A stretch of DNA of 64,000 nt, taken from positions 2,852,001-2,916,000 of the forward strand of contig NZ_CP034951.1 in assembly GCF_004022485.1 (NCBI RefSeq). The letters are read 5' to 3'. The position numbers were made by a program, and so were the translations under genes. The notes beneath the pieces were generated by a model. That model was given only the letters and a program-made list of their open reading frames with translations. It searched no databases and had not been told where the DNA came from. The DNA comes from Aequorivita sp. H23M31. Lineage in GTDB: Bacteria; Bacteroidota; Bacteroidia; Flavobacteriales; Flavobacteriaceae. Below are positions 28,118 to 35,209 of this stretch, piece after piece (position 1 is the stretch's first letter; the number at the start of each line of letters is the position of its first letter).

Positions 28118-29014
28118 ATGAAAACTATACGAAAAATAGATATAAAACCCGCCATTCTTCAAGTACTTTTTTTTCTCCTATTCCCTATGGCATTAATGGC
28201 TCAAATCACCAACATTCCCGATCCAAATTTTGAGCAGGCCTTGATTGATTTGGGTATAGACAGTGATGGTGAAGTTAACGGGCAAGTATTGACAAGCGAT
28301 ATTGAAACAGTAGTTACGCTTAACCTAAATCATGTTCAAATAAGTGATTTAACAGGGTTAGAGGATTTTGCCGCCCTTGAAATTTTGGATGCGACAGGTA
28401 ATTCCCTAACGTCCCTAAATGTCAGTCAGAATGTTGCATTAAGGGAACTTTATTGTAGTAGTGATTCAGCCGGATTCAATATGATGATTACTTCATTGGA
28501 TCTGAGTAATAATGTCAATCTCGAAGTACTTTATGCGGAAAATCTAATCTTTTTGGAAACTTTGAACCTTAAAAATGAGAACAACGCTATTTTAACCGTG
28601 GAATTATCCTGTGGATATGAGGGTGAACCTTGTGAATTGACAGAATTAACATGTGTAACTGTTGATAATGCAGCAGCTGCGACCAGTAATCGACCTCCCT
28701 ACTCCAATTGGTACATTGCTGCTGATTTTATATATTCTGAAGATTGCTCCCTAGGGGTTTCCTCATTTGAAGATCAGGGATTTTATATTCAGCAGAATCC
28801 AGTTGGTGAAAAATTGGGCTTGGTTTCCAAAACCTTTTCGGGAAAAACCACATTCAAAATTTTTAATTCGGAAGGCCGGCTTTTAAGCATCCAAGACTTA
28901 TTGTTTGAAGAACAAGTCTCTTTAGATGTTTCGAACCTTTCAAATGGCATGTATTTCTTGAATCTCTCGGATGAAAATGGCAATGTGGCAGTAAAGAAAT
29001 TTATCAAAGAGTAA
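28118..29014 (+). CDS. Leucine-rich-repeat T9SS-secreted protein
   Basis: Secreted protein of 298 residues. The signal peptide ends near MALMAQ. The segment ITNIPDPNFEQALIDLGID is the usual cap of Bacteroidota LRR proteins, followed by about four LRR-like repeats (VVTLNLNHVQISDLTGLED, LTSLNVSQNVALRELYC, ITSLDLSNNVNLEVLY). A sorting domain begins at FYIQQNPVGEKLGL and ends AVKKFIKE. It lies 18 bases after the M43 gene and probably shares its transcript. Its 3' third is duplicated almost unchanged at 33665-33948. Role likely binding or adhesion; not known. Confidence 0.88.
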   Translation: MKTIRKIDIKPAILQVLFFLLFPMALMAQITNIPDPNFEQALIDLGIDSDGEVNGQVLTSDIETVVTLNLNHVQISDLTGLEDFAALEILDATGNSLTSLNVSQNVALRELYCSSDSAGFNMMITSLDLSNNVNLEVLYAENLIFLETLNLKNENNAILTVELSCGYEGEPCELTELTCVTVDNAAAATSNRPPYSNWYIAADFIYSEDCSLGVSSFEDQGFYIQQNPVGEKLGLVSKTFSGKTTFKIFNSEGRLLSIQDLLFEEQVSLDVSNLSNGMYFLNLSDENGNVAVKKFIKE

Positions 29015-29034
29015 TCAAACATATTTTCAATAAA

Positions 29035-29068
29035 AAAGAGGCTGGAAAATCGTTTCAGCCTCTTTTGT
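29035..29068 (+). terminator. Terminator after the LRR protein gene
   Basis: AAAAGAGGCTG ... CAGCCTCTTTT hairpin with a T-rich end, 20 bases after the stop. Confidence 0.85.
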
Positions 29069-29213
29069 TTTATAAAATAAGTAAGTCCGTGTTTTAAAGA
29101 TTACCTCAAGTTCCAATGGAAGTAAGATGAAAAGTTTCAAAACCTTTTTTTGTCCTACTTCCTACGCCTGCCCACCGTGGCGGATCTTACAGTCCTAAGT
29201 CTCCTTAAAAAAC

Positions 29214-29262
29214 TTAGGCCAAAGAAACTCTCTTAAAGCCTACTACTTCCATATCGCCAAGG
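29214..29262 (-). pseudogene. Fragment of the 3' end of tsf (copy B)
   Basis: The reverse strand encodes LGDMEVVGFKRVSLA and a stop, matching the C-terminus of the intact EF-Ts (FGDVEVVGFKRVSLA). Similarity stops upstream of this point. The flank downstream of the stop is shared with the real tsf gene. Confidence 0.85.
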
Positions 29263-29347
29263 AGAAATATACTCTATTGTTTTCAGCATCCGCTTTAAGA
29301 TTTCAAATTTGGTCTTCATGGAACTTTTCCAGAGTTCCATTTTTGCC

Positions 29348-29378
29348 TTGCTTCGTTCATTATTTTAGTATATGTTTA
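29348..29378 (+). promoter_or_regulatory. Putative promoter of the toxin-like lipoprotein gene
   Basis: TTG 29348-29350, 20-base spacer, TATGTTTA 29371-29378, 29 bases before the ATG. Confidence 0.55.
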
Positions 29379-29407
29379 ACACCTTAACCAAATTCAAAAA
29401 CTAAATT

Positions 29408-31183
29408 ATGAACGCACAAACGCACAAACGCACTTCCTTAGGGTCTAAAAGAGCAAAACGGATCAAAAAGCTATTAACTTTTTCCCTTTCCTTGGTTTGC
29501 TTGATGGTGATTCTATTTTCGTGCTCTCAAGACGACACACTTAACCAAGGAACAGAAACTTCAACTGAAGTGCAGGATATCATTCCGCGAAAGATGCCCT
29601 TTGATAAAGCTCCACATTATGCTCAGGTAAAAAAGCTTCTTAATCAAATGACGAAAAACTTAAATGATAACACCGTCAAAAAGAGAGGGGGAGAAGGAAC
29701 CGAAACGTTTGATATATTAACGGACGAAGTCGTCTATATGGAATATGACGATACACATACCTATACCTTTAAAGTAAGAAGAAGCAATCCGGAATATTAT
29801 ATTGAAAATGTCGTACTGCATTACAATCCCGAAACGGATGAATATGATGAGTATCTAATGCAATACCCGGTAAATGAGCAGGAATTCTTGGAAATCGCAA
29901 ATGGCAATTTCGCAGCGGGCGAGTTGCCCGTAATTGCCCAAAAATTTGAAAATGGAACTTTCACAGGTTTATTGAGCAGAATGTCCTGTGTTACCACTTG
30001 TACAACCGTGGCAGTAAATTGTACAGCGAATGGTAACCATGCTCCGGGAGAGGACTGTAGTGGCACTCCCGATCAACTACCATACACTTATGTTTCCTGT
30101 AGCACCCGCTGTTTTATGGATTTCTCCATAGGAGATGGGGGCACCGGAGGAGGCGGAGATGGCGGTGGCGGAAATGGCGGTGGTGGTGGCGGTGGAAACA
30201 CCAATACGGTCCCATTTCCTATGGAGCCCTGTAATACAGGAGGTGGTGGCTCAGGAGGCACAGGTCCTGGAACGGGAATTGAAGATGGTGATGGTATGTG
30301 CGTGGTACCGTGGGTGGCTGCCATGAATGCCCAACTGAACCTGACCCAAACAGAATTAAGGGTATTGGAGGATTACCCTGAACTTCTCGATCTGTTTGGG
30401 CAGTATTTTGCCCAGATGGGCAATGACGCCGATTATGGGTTGATTCGGTCGTTGATCAATTATATGATTGTAAAAAACGATTATGAGGGAGTTGCGTTTG
30501 TCTCCGATTTAATAAACCTATTAATTGACCTGGGTTATACCACCCCAAACTTTACAGCCTCTGATTATCCTGGGCTGACAGATGGTTTTCCTTTTGATTG
30601 GTGGAGTGATTACAATTTTTTAAACAATAATTTCTCCCTTGATACTTTTGATCCTTATAAAAGATTGACCGAGGAAGAAAAAAGACTCGTGAAGATATTT
30701 CCTACGCTGGCATATTTTATGAGCAAAAATAAAGATACTGCTGAAAATGAAACCATTTTAAGATTTGGTAAAAACGGATTGAACGATAAGTCAGATGCCT
30801 TTAGACATGCATATTTCAATGCCCTAAATACCCGTTCTGCCAAAGTAGCGGTTGTAGGCAACGGAGCAGCTGTTGTTAGGATGTTTGGAGAAGCTCATGA
30901 GTCTGAAGTTCCCGCTCAGCTACAATTGGAGAAAGAAATGGACTTGCATAATAATGAAGTGGGAATTCAATATTGTACTGTATGTTCTCCATTGGGAACT
31001 ACAAATCAATCAATTTCTGATGGGATAATGCAACTGGTTGTAAATGGTACTCTTAAATATTTAGACCCCTTGAATTTCATTTTTTCCCCACCTTTTGATG
31101 CGAATAATGACGGGATACAAGATTGTCCAACTTGTTTAAATGGAATTATACCGACAACCATAATCAAAAATACAAATCAATAG
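29408..31183 (+). CDS. Surface lipoprotein with polymorphic-toxin-like C-terminal domain
   Basis: Protein of 591 residues. A positively charged leader and hydrophobic stretch end in a lipobox ILFSC (C39) followed by SQDD, an acidic motif of the kind that directs Bacteroidota lipoproteins to the cell surface. A scaffold region (about 50-240) ends in a Cys-rich stretch (MSCVTTCTTVAVNC). A Gly-rich linker (about 243-293) leads to a joint segment VVPWVAAMNAQLNLTQ. The C-terminal domain has DKSDAFRHAYFNAL (about 461), GEAHESE and EKEMDLHNNEVG (about 507), a conserved His/Glu/Asp/Asn set that I associate with a DUF6973-like group found at the ends of toxin-like proteins. Small lipoproteins and an orphan copy of the C-terminal part follow, the classic layout of a toxin with immunity genes. 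Activity is unproven. Confidence 0.75.
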   Translation: MNAQTHKRTSLGSKRAKRIKKLLTFSLSLVCLMVILFSCSQDDTLNQGTETSTEVQDIIPRKMPFDKAPHYAQVKKLLNQMTKNLNDNTVKKRGGEGTETFDILTDEVVYMEYDDTHTYTFKVRRSNPEYYIENVVLHYNPETDEYDEYLMQYPVNEQEFLEIANGNFAAGELPVIAQKFENGTFTGLLSRMSCVTTCTTVAVNCTANGNHAPGEDCSGTPDQLPYTYVSCSTRCFMDFSIGDGGTGGGGDGGGGNGGGGGGGNTNTVPFPMEPCNTGGGGSGGTGPGTGIEDGDGMCVVPWVAAMNAQLNLTQTELRVLEDYPELLDLFGQYFAQMGNDADYGLIRSLINYMIVKNDYEGVAFVSDLINLLIDLGYTTPNFTASDYPGLTDGFPFDWWSDYNFLNNNFSLDTFDPYKRLTEEEKRLVKIFPTLAYFMSKNKDTAENETILRFGKNGLNDKSDAFRHAYFNALNTRSAKVAVVGNGAAVVRMFGEAHESEVPAQLQLEKEMDLHNNEVGIQYCTVCSPLGTTNQSISDGIMQLVVNGTLKYLDPLNFIFSPPFDANNDGIQDCPTCLNGIIPTTIIKNTNQ

Positions 31184-31185
31184 TC

Positions 31186-31608
31186 ATGGGGAGTATTTGC
31201 AAGGTATTTATCTTTCTTTTTGTATTTTGTTCCTGTGATAATTCGTCCAATAGGAAGTTTTCAAAAACATTTTTTGTCAATACTGATGAAATCGGCATTG
31301 GGGAGACGGAAATCTGCGCGGACATTATTAAGAATGGAAAAAGCCAATATAGCTTTGACAGGGAAATTAATATTATTGAGAACCGTCTCACTGACACGAT
31401 TGTGGTAGGATTGTCCGTTGTGCCGCCCAATTATGTCGGAAAATTATTTTACGGCAGATTTGAAGAAGAAGATGGGGAAATTGTTGCCTTATACCAGAAG
31501 AGCAATAATCCACCTATAAAAAAAATATGCTTTTCCAAATATCGTAACACTACTTCTAAAGGCGTATTATTAATGGAATTTACTAATGTTGCTGATACCA
31601 TTGATTAA
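31186..31608 (+). CDS. Small lipoprotein, candidate immunity protein 1
   Basis: Protein of 140 residues with a lipoprotein signal (IFLFVFCSCDNSSNRK). The residues after the cysteine are not acidic, so it is expected to stay on the periplasmic side. The start ATG 31186 lies two bases after the toxin-like gene's stop; an upstream in-frame start overlapping that gene gives an implausible leader. The rest is a predicted beta-rich domain with no family I recognise. Immunity to the preceding C-terminal domain is inferred from position, size and localisation. Confidence 0.7.
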   Translation: MGSICKVFIFLFVFCSCDNSSNRKFSKTFFVNTDEIGIGETEICADIIKNGKSQYSFDREINIIENRLTDTIVVGLSVVPPNYVGKLFYGRFEEEDGEIVALYQKSNNPPIKKICFSKYRNTTSKGVLLMEFTNVADTID

Positions 31609-31712
31609 AATTTAAGTAAAAGTTTATTTAATTTACGAGGTAAATGGTGAAGGTTCGCGAACTTGCTGCACAGTATCTCAAATACACGCATTAAACCAAC
31701 AAATCAGTAGCC
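31609..31712. other. Spacer with remnant of another cassette junction
   Basis: The bases before ATG 31713 read ACCAACAAATCAGTAGCCATG, close to the toxin-stop/next-start junctions at 31173 and 32921, and end an open frame in TNQ-stop like the two toxin genes. A second frame reads YEVNGEGSRTCCTVSQ. I interpret this as debris of a deleted toxin cassette; the evidence is slight. Confidence 0.35.
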
Positions 31713-32066
31713 ATGAGGATATTTTATATTTCATTGTTTACATTTTTTATTTTTAATTGCAGTCCAAAAGAGCGGACAATAACATTCACAAATGAATCTA
31801 AGACCTCTATAGATAGTTTAGAAATTAGTGTATCGTCTGCGGATGTTTATTCTGAAGGCTATCATAGCATCAAACCATTCGAAACGGTAATGTTAACTAT
31901 ACCCCGCAATAGACCTAAATCGAATCATCATGATTTCACGATTTCAATAACTGTTTTTATAAAAGACAACGTGATACATAAATCCTATCATAACGACTTA
32001 TCAGGTTATTTGAATCGTGACTATAACGTAATGCTGAATAAAAAGGATGAAATTGAATGGAAATAA
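31713..32066 (+). CDS. Small lipoprotein, candidate immunity protein 2
   Basis: Protein of 117 residues with lipobox FFIFNC followed by SPKER, so probably periplasmic. The mature part begins TITFTNESKTSIDSLEI, resembling the start of the lipoprotein at 32933 (LTVNNFSSHRIDSIVI); both look like small beta-sandwich domains. It sits 18 bases before the orphan toxin cassette. No toxin gene matching it directly precedes it, so it may be a retained immunity gene. Family unknown to me. Confidence 0.7.
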   Translation: MRIFYISLFTFFIFNCSPKERTITFTNESKTSIDSLEISVSSADVYSEGYHSIKPFETVMLTIPRNRPKSNHHDFTISITVFIKDNVIHKSYHNDLSGYLNRDYNVMLNKKDEIEWK

Positions 32067-32084
32067 TTATGTGGCAAAAAATTA

Positions 32085-32933
32085 ATGGGTCTGGATAACG
32101 GCAACGGCGTGGTGCCCTGGGTGGCAGCCATGAATGCCCAACTGAACCTGACCCAGGCAGAACTGGGGATATTGGAGGATTATCCTGAGCTTATGGATCT
32201 GTTCGGTCAATATTTTGCCGCGAGTGGCAATGATGCCGATTATGGGTTGATACGGTCTTTAATTAATTCCGTCGCAATTAATAATAGTTATCAAGCAGTA
32301 GAATTTGTATTTGACTTAATTAATTTCTTGATTGACACTAATTACATTGTTCCGGAATATACAGATATAAATTTTCCCGGAAAGACTGATGGAATGCCTT
32401 TTAATTGGTGGAATAATTCTGTTTGGATAAATAATAATATAAGAATTAATGGTTTAAAGCCAGAAGAAAAACCAAATGCCCAAGAATTTATTTTATTTGC
32501 TCTATTCCCACGTGAGGCTGTTTTTCATATAAAAAATTCTATGAATGCCTTAAACACTGCGCAACAACTTATTTTGGATGGGACTTTCACACGAATCCAC
32601 AATGGCAAAGCAGACGCATTCAGACATACATTTTGGAATGCGTTAGATGCTTCAGATTTTGGGGTGCCTATCACATTGCTGTTTACAACCGCGCATGAAA
32701 CTGGAGCTATTGTTCCGAACCATCCATTAGAGATGGAAATGGATTTACATAACAACTCTATTGGTGCTGGAATTGGCGCAATATATAATACTCTAACTCC
32801 AAGCACAATTATAAAATCCGTAGTTATTAATGCGATGCAAAATACATCTCAAATTTTGTATCTGGATCCATTGGCAAATCATGATGGGGAAAACATTTTA
32901 CCTAATTCTACTCTAAAATCAACAAATCAATAA
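32085..32933 (+). CDS. Orphan toxin-like C-terminal cassette
   Basis: The 282-residue frame has no signal peptide. It opens almost at the joint segment VVPWVAAMNAQLNLTQ and NDADYGLIRSLIN, shared at protein and DNA level with the 591-residue lipoprotein. Its C-terminal domain is diverged but keeps GKADAFRHTFWNAL, AHETGA and EMEMDLHNNSIG. Without scaffold and export signal it should not be delivered on its own. It looks like a silent cassette that could replace the end of the main gene by recombination in the shared segment. Its stop overlaps the start of the next lipoprotein gene (TAATG). Confidence 0.75.
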   Translation: MGLDNGNGVVPWVAAMNAQLNLTQAELGILEDYPELMDLFGQYFAASGNDADYGLIRSLINSVAINNSYQAVEFVFDLINFLIDTNYIVPEYTDINFPGKTDGMPFNWWNNSVWINNNIRINGLKPEEKPNAQEFILFALFPREAVFHIKNSMNALNTAQQLILDGTFTRIHNGKADAFRHTFWNALDASDFGVPITLLFTTAHETGAIVPNHPLEMEMDLHNNSIGAGIGAIYNTLTPSTIIKSVVINAMQNTSQILYLDPLANHDGENILPNSTLKSTNQ

Positions 32934-33619
32934 TGGCAGTAAATTGTAAAATCGGCAGAGGCTTTATATTCACTCTATTTATGGTTGTTTCCTGCAATGG
33001 CCAAGAAAATGTGAATTTAACAGTCAATAACTTTTCATCCCATAGAATCGACTCCATCGTAATTCCTAAAAATGAGGAAAAAGCATTGGAAAAAATAGTT
33101 TTTTCAGATGGAATTGGTGTGGATCAGAAAGATGTACTCAAGATTAATATTGATAAATCCCACATATGGTATCAAGGTAGTTTTTGGATCATCTTTTATT
33201 CACAAAATAAAAAATGGGAGACAAGTTGGGGTTTCCATGACATGGGTTATATCATAAATGATACCATCAATGTGTATGACAAGGGGGTTTCTAAAGGAAA
33301 ACGTAAATTGGAAAAGCCCAAAGAGTTATTAGTCTATTTTTATAATAGAGATAAAGCAAAGAAAATAGACTCTATTATTTCCTCATCGATTCTGCGTGAG
33401 AAAATAAGTAGAACTATAGTCGATGGAAGGGAAAGCCAGAATTCAGAAAACAGGGAAATCATATTCGATTTTGAAAAAATAAAAAAAAATTCCGAATTTG
33501 ATGTCTGGATTTCCGGGAAAAAATATAAGGCAATCATAGAACATGATTTTGACGATTGGAACAACAATCAAGTGTTTTTGTATTTTAAGAATGGTCAAAT
33601 TATTTCTACAAATCAATAA
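32933..33619 (+). CDS. Small lipoprotein, candidate immunity protein 3
   Basis: Protein of 228 residues with signal MAVNCKIGRGFIFTLFMVVSC and lipid cysteine followed by NGQEN. The N-terminal half (LTVNNFSSHRIDSIVI ... DTINVYDKG) resembles candidate immunity protein 2. The C-terminal half (about 125-228) is charged and mixed alpha/beta. It overlaps the stop of the orphan toxin cassette by one base, indicating tight co-expression and cognate pairing. The frame ends in ISTNQ, like the toxin ends, perhaps marking a cassette boundary. Function inferred from context only. Confidence 0.7.
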   Translation: MAVNCKIGRGFIFTLFMVVSCNGQENVNLTVNNFSSHRIDSIVIPKNEEKALEKIVFSDGIGVDQKDVLKINIDKSHIWYQGSFWIIFYSQNKKWETSWGFHDMGYIINDTINVYDKGVSKGKRKLEKPKELLVYFYNRDKAKKIDSIISSSILREKISRTIVDGRESQNSENREIIFDFEKIKKNSEFDVWISGKKYKAIIEHDFDDWNNNQVFLYFKNGQIISTNQ

Positions 33620-33664
33620 GATATTGTTATGTATTGTAATTTTTGGATGTTTTGTTCTTAACTG

Positions 33665-33948
33665 TATATTCTGAAGATTGCTCCCTAGGGGTCTCCTCAT
33701 TTGAAGATCGGGGATTTTATATTCAGCCGAATCCAGTTGGTGAAAAGTTGGGCTTGGTTTCCAAAACCTTGTCGGGAAAGACCACATTCAAAATTTTTAA
33801 TTCGGAAGGCGGGCTTTTAAGCATCCAAGACTTATTGTTTGAAGAACAAGCCTCTTTAGATGTTTCGAATCTTTCAAGCGGTATTTACATCCTGCATCTC
33901 ACGGATGAATACGGAAATAGGGCAACAAAAAAGTTCGTTAAAAAGTAA
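33665..33948 (+). pseudogene. Detached C-terminal sorting domain of the LRR protein
   Basis: Encodes YSEDCSLGVSSFEDRGFYIQ, PNPVGEKLGLVSKTLSGKTT and an end ATKKFVKK, nearly the same as the last 94 residues of the LRR protein at 28118-29014. No signal peptide, start codon or LRR part is attached, so it cannot work as a secreted protein. It marks a duplication endpoint. Confidence 0.85.
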
Positions 33949-33965
33949 AGTGTAATATCAATAAG

Positions 33966-34000
33966 AAAGAGGCTGGAAAATCATTCCAGCCTCTTTTGTT
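33966..34000 (+). terminator. Terminator after the detached sorting domain
   Basis: AAAGAGGCTGG ... CCAGCCTCTTTTGTT hairpin, copy of the one at 29035. Confidence 0.8.
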
Positions 34001-34145
34001 ATATAAAATAAGTATGTCCGTGTTTTAAAGATTACCTCAAGTTCCAATGGAAGTAAGATAAAAAGTTTCAAGACCTCTTTTAGTCCTACGTCCTACGCCT
34101 GCCCGCCGTGGCGGGTCTTACAGTCCTAAGTCTCCTTAAAAAAAA

Positions 34146-35111
34146 CTAAGCCAAAGAAACTCTTTTAAAACCTACAACCTCAACGTCACCAAAAGATTTT
34201 ACATAATCGGCAACGCTTTTCTTTTCATCTTTAATGAAATTTTGGTCAAGCAATGCTTTTTCGTGATCCAAGGTAGTGTTGTCACTGATAAAACGTTCTA
34301 ATTTTCCAGGAAGAATTTTATCCCAGATTTGCTCTGGTTTGCCTTCGGCTTTTAATTCAGCTTTTGCATCTTCTTCCGCTTGTGCCAAAACTTCTGGAGT
34401 CAATTGTGCTCTTGAAATGTATTTAGGTACATTTTTTTTGGTTTTTCCCAAACGACCCAATTCGATATTATCTTTTTCAATAACAGCGATTCTTGCTTCG
34501 GTTTCTGAAGCAATATATTCTGGATCAAAATCTTTGTAAGAAAGGGTAGTTGCACCCATTGAGGCAACCTGCATAGAAACGTCTTTTGCCAATTCCTCAG
34601 CATTGTCCACTTTTTTTGAAAGACCGGTCAAGGCAGCAATTTTGTTAACGTGAACGTAGGAACCTACAAACGGTGCTTCCAAAATTTCGAAACCACCAAT
34701 CTCTATTTTCTCACCGATAACACCGGTCTGCTCAGTCAATTTCTCTGCAACGGTCATTCCGTCGTATTCTGAAGCCCAAAGCTCTTCCTTTGAAGATGTA
34801 TTCAAAGCGATTTCGGCCATTTTGTTTGCCATATCCACAAATGAATCGTTTTTGGCAACGAAGTCGGTTTCACAGTTTAAGGAAATGATAACTCCTTTTG
34901 TGTGATCACTGTTTATTTTTGCAGTTGCAACGCCTTCACTTGAATCGCGGTCTGCTCTTTGGTCAGCAACTTTCTGTCCTTTTTTTCTAAGGATGTTAAT
35001 TGCTTCTTCCATATTCCCGTCTGCCTCAACTAATGCCTTTTTACAGTCCATCATTCCTGCGCCTGTGGCCTGTCTTAGTTTGTTAACTTCTGCGGCTGTT
35101 ATTTTTGCCAT
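34146..35111 (-). CDS. tsf: Translation elongation factor Ts
   Basis: Guanine-nucleotide exchange factor for EF-Tu, 321 residues. The N-terminal UBA-like domain (VNKLRQATGAGMMDCKKAL) and the EF-Tu-contacting motif NCETDFVAKND are clear. The C-terminus reads SFGDVEVVGFKRVSLA. It follows rpsB on the same strand with a hairpin between them. The intact 3' end is the parent of two decayed copies at 23683 and 29214. The usual downstream pyrH lies about 14 kb away. Confidence 0.96.
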   Translation of the reverse strand: MAKITAAEVNKLRQATGAGMMDCKKALVEADGNMEEAINILRKKGQKVADQRADRDSSEGVATAKINSDHTKGVIISLNCETDFVAKNDSFVDMANKMAEIALNTSSKEELWASEYDGMTVAEKLTEQTGVIGEKIEIGGFEILEAPFVGSYVHVNKIAALTGLSKKVDNAEELAKDVSMQVASMGATTLSYKDFDPEYIASETEARIAVIEKDNIELGRLGKTKKNVPKYISRAQLTPEVLAQAEEDAKAELKAEGKPEQIWDKILPGKLERFISDNTTLDHEKALLDQNFIKDEKKSVADYVKSFGDVEVVGFKRVSLA

Positions 35112-35140
35112 TTTTCTATAATTTTTAGCGTTTAATATTG

Positions 35141-35192
35141 AAAAAAGCCGTTTAGTTTATTTTCGATGTAGAAAAGAACCAAACGACTTTTA
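35141..35192 (-). terminator. Terminator/attenuator hairpin between rpsB and tsf
   Basis: On the minus strand AAAAGTCGTTTGGTT pairs with AACTAAACGGCTTTTTT and ends in T residues, 18 bases after the rpsB stop. It may reduce tsf expression relative to rpsB. Confidence 0.6.
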
Positions 35193-35209
35193 ATTTTAAA
35201 ATATCGTTA

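Larger units (their letters stand above)
28731..29266. repeat. Long direct repeat, left copy (T9SS tail + terminator + tsf end)
   Basis: About 530 bases, closely matching 33665-34195 in the same orientation. It covers the sorting domain of the LRR gene, its terminator, the TAAAGATTACCTCAAGTTCC spacer, the GC-rich GCCCACCGTGGCGG repeat and a tsf 3'-end fragment. The two copies flank the toxin-like module. Confidence 0.9.
33665..34195. repeat. Long direct repeat, right copy
   Basis: Right-hand partner of 28731-29266. It contains a detached T9SS sorting domain, the GAGGCTG terminator, the spacer, the GC-rich repeat and the true 3' end of tsf. Confidence 0.9.

Noticed and set aside
30088..30324. 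Pro-rich frame opposite the Gly-rich linker
   Set aside because: It is the antisense shadow of the GGN-rich linker of the toxin-like lipoprotein.
31123..31185. Longer start of candidate immunity protein 1
   Set aside because: The added residues overlap the toxin-like gene and would bury the lipoprotein signal; ATG 31186 places the signal at the N-terminus.
20000..34145. Prophage or integrative conjugative element
   Set aside because: Despite tsf-end repeats resembling att sites, no integrase, phage structural, relaxase or conjugation gene is present.
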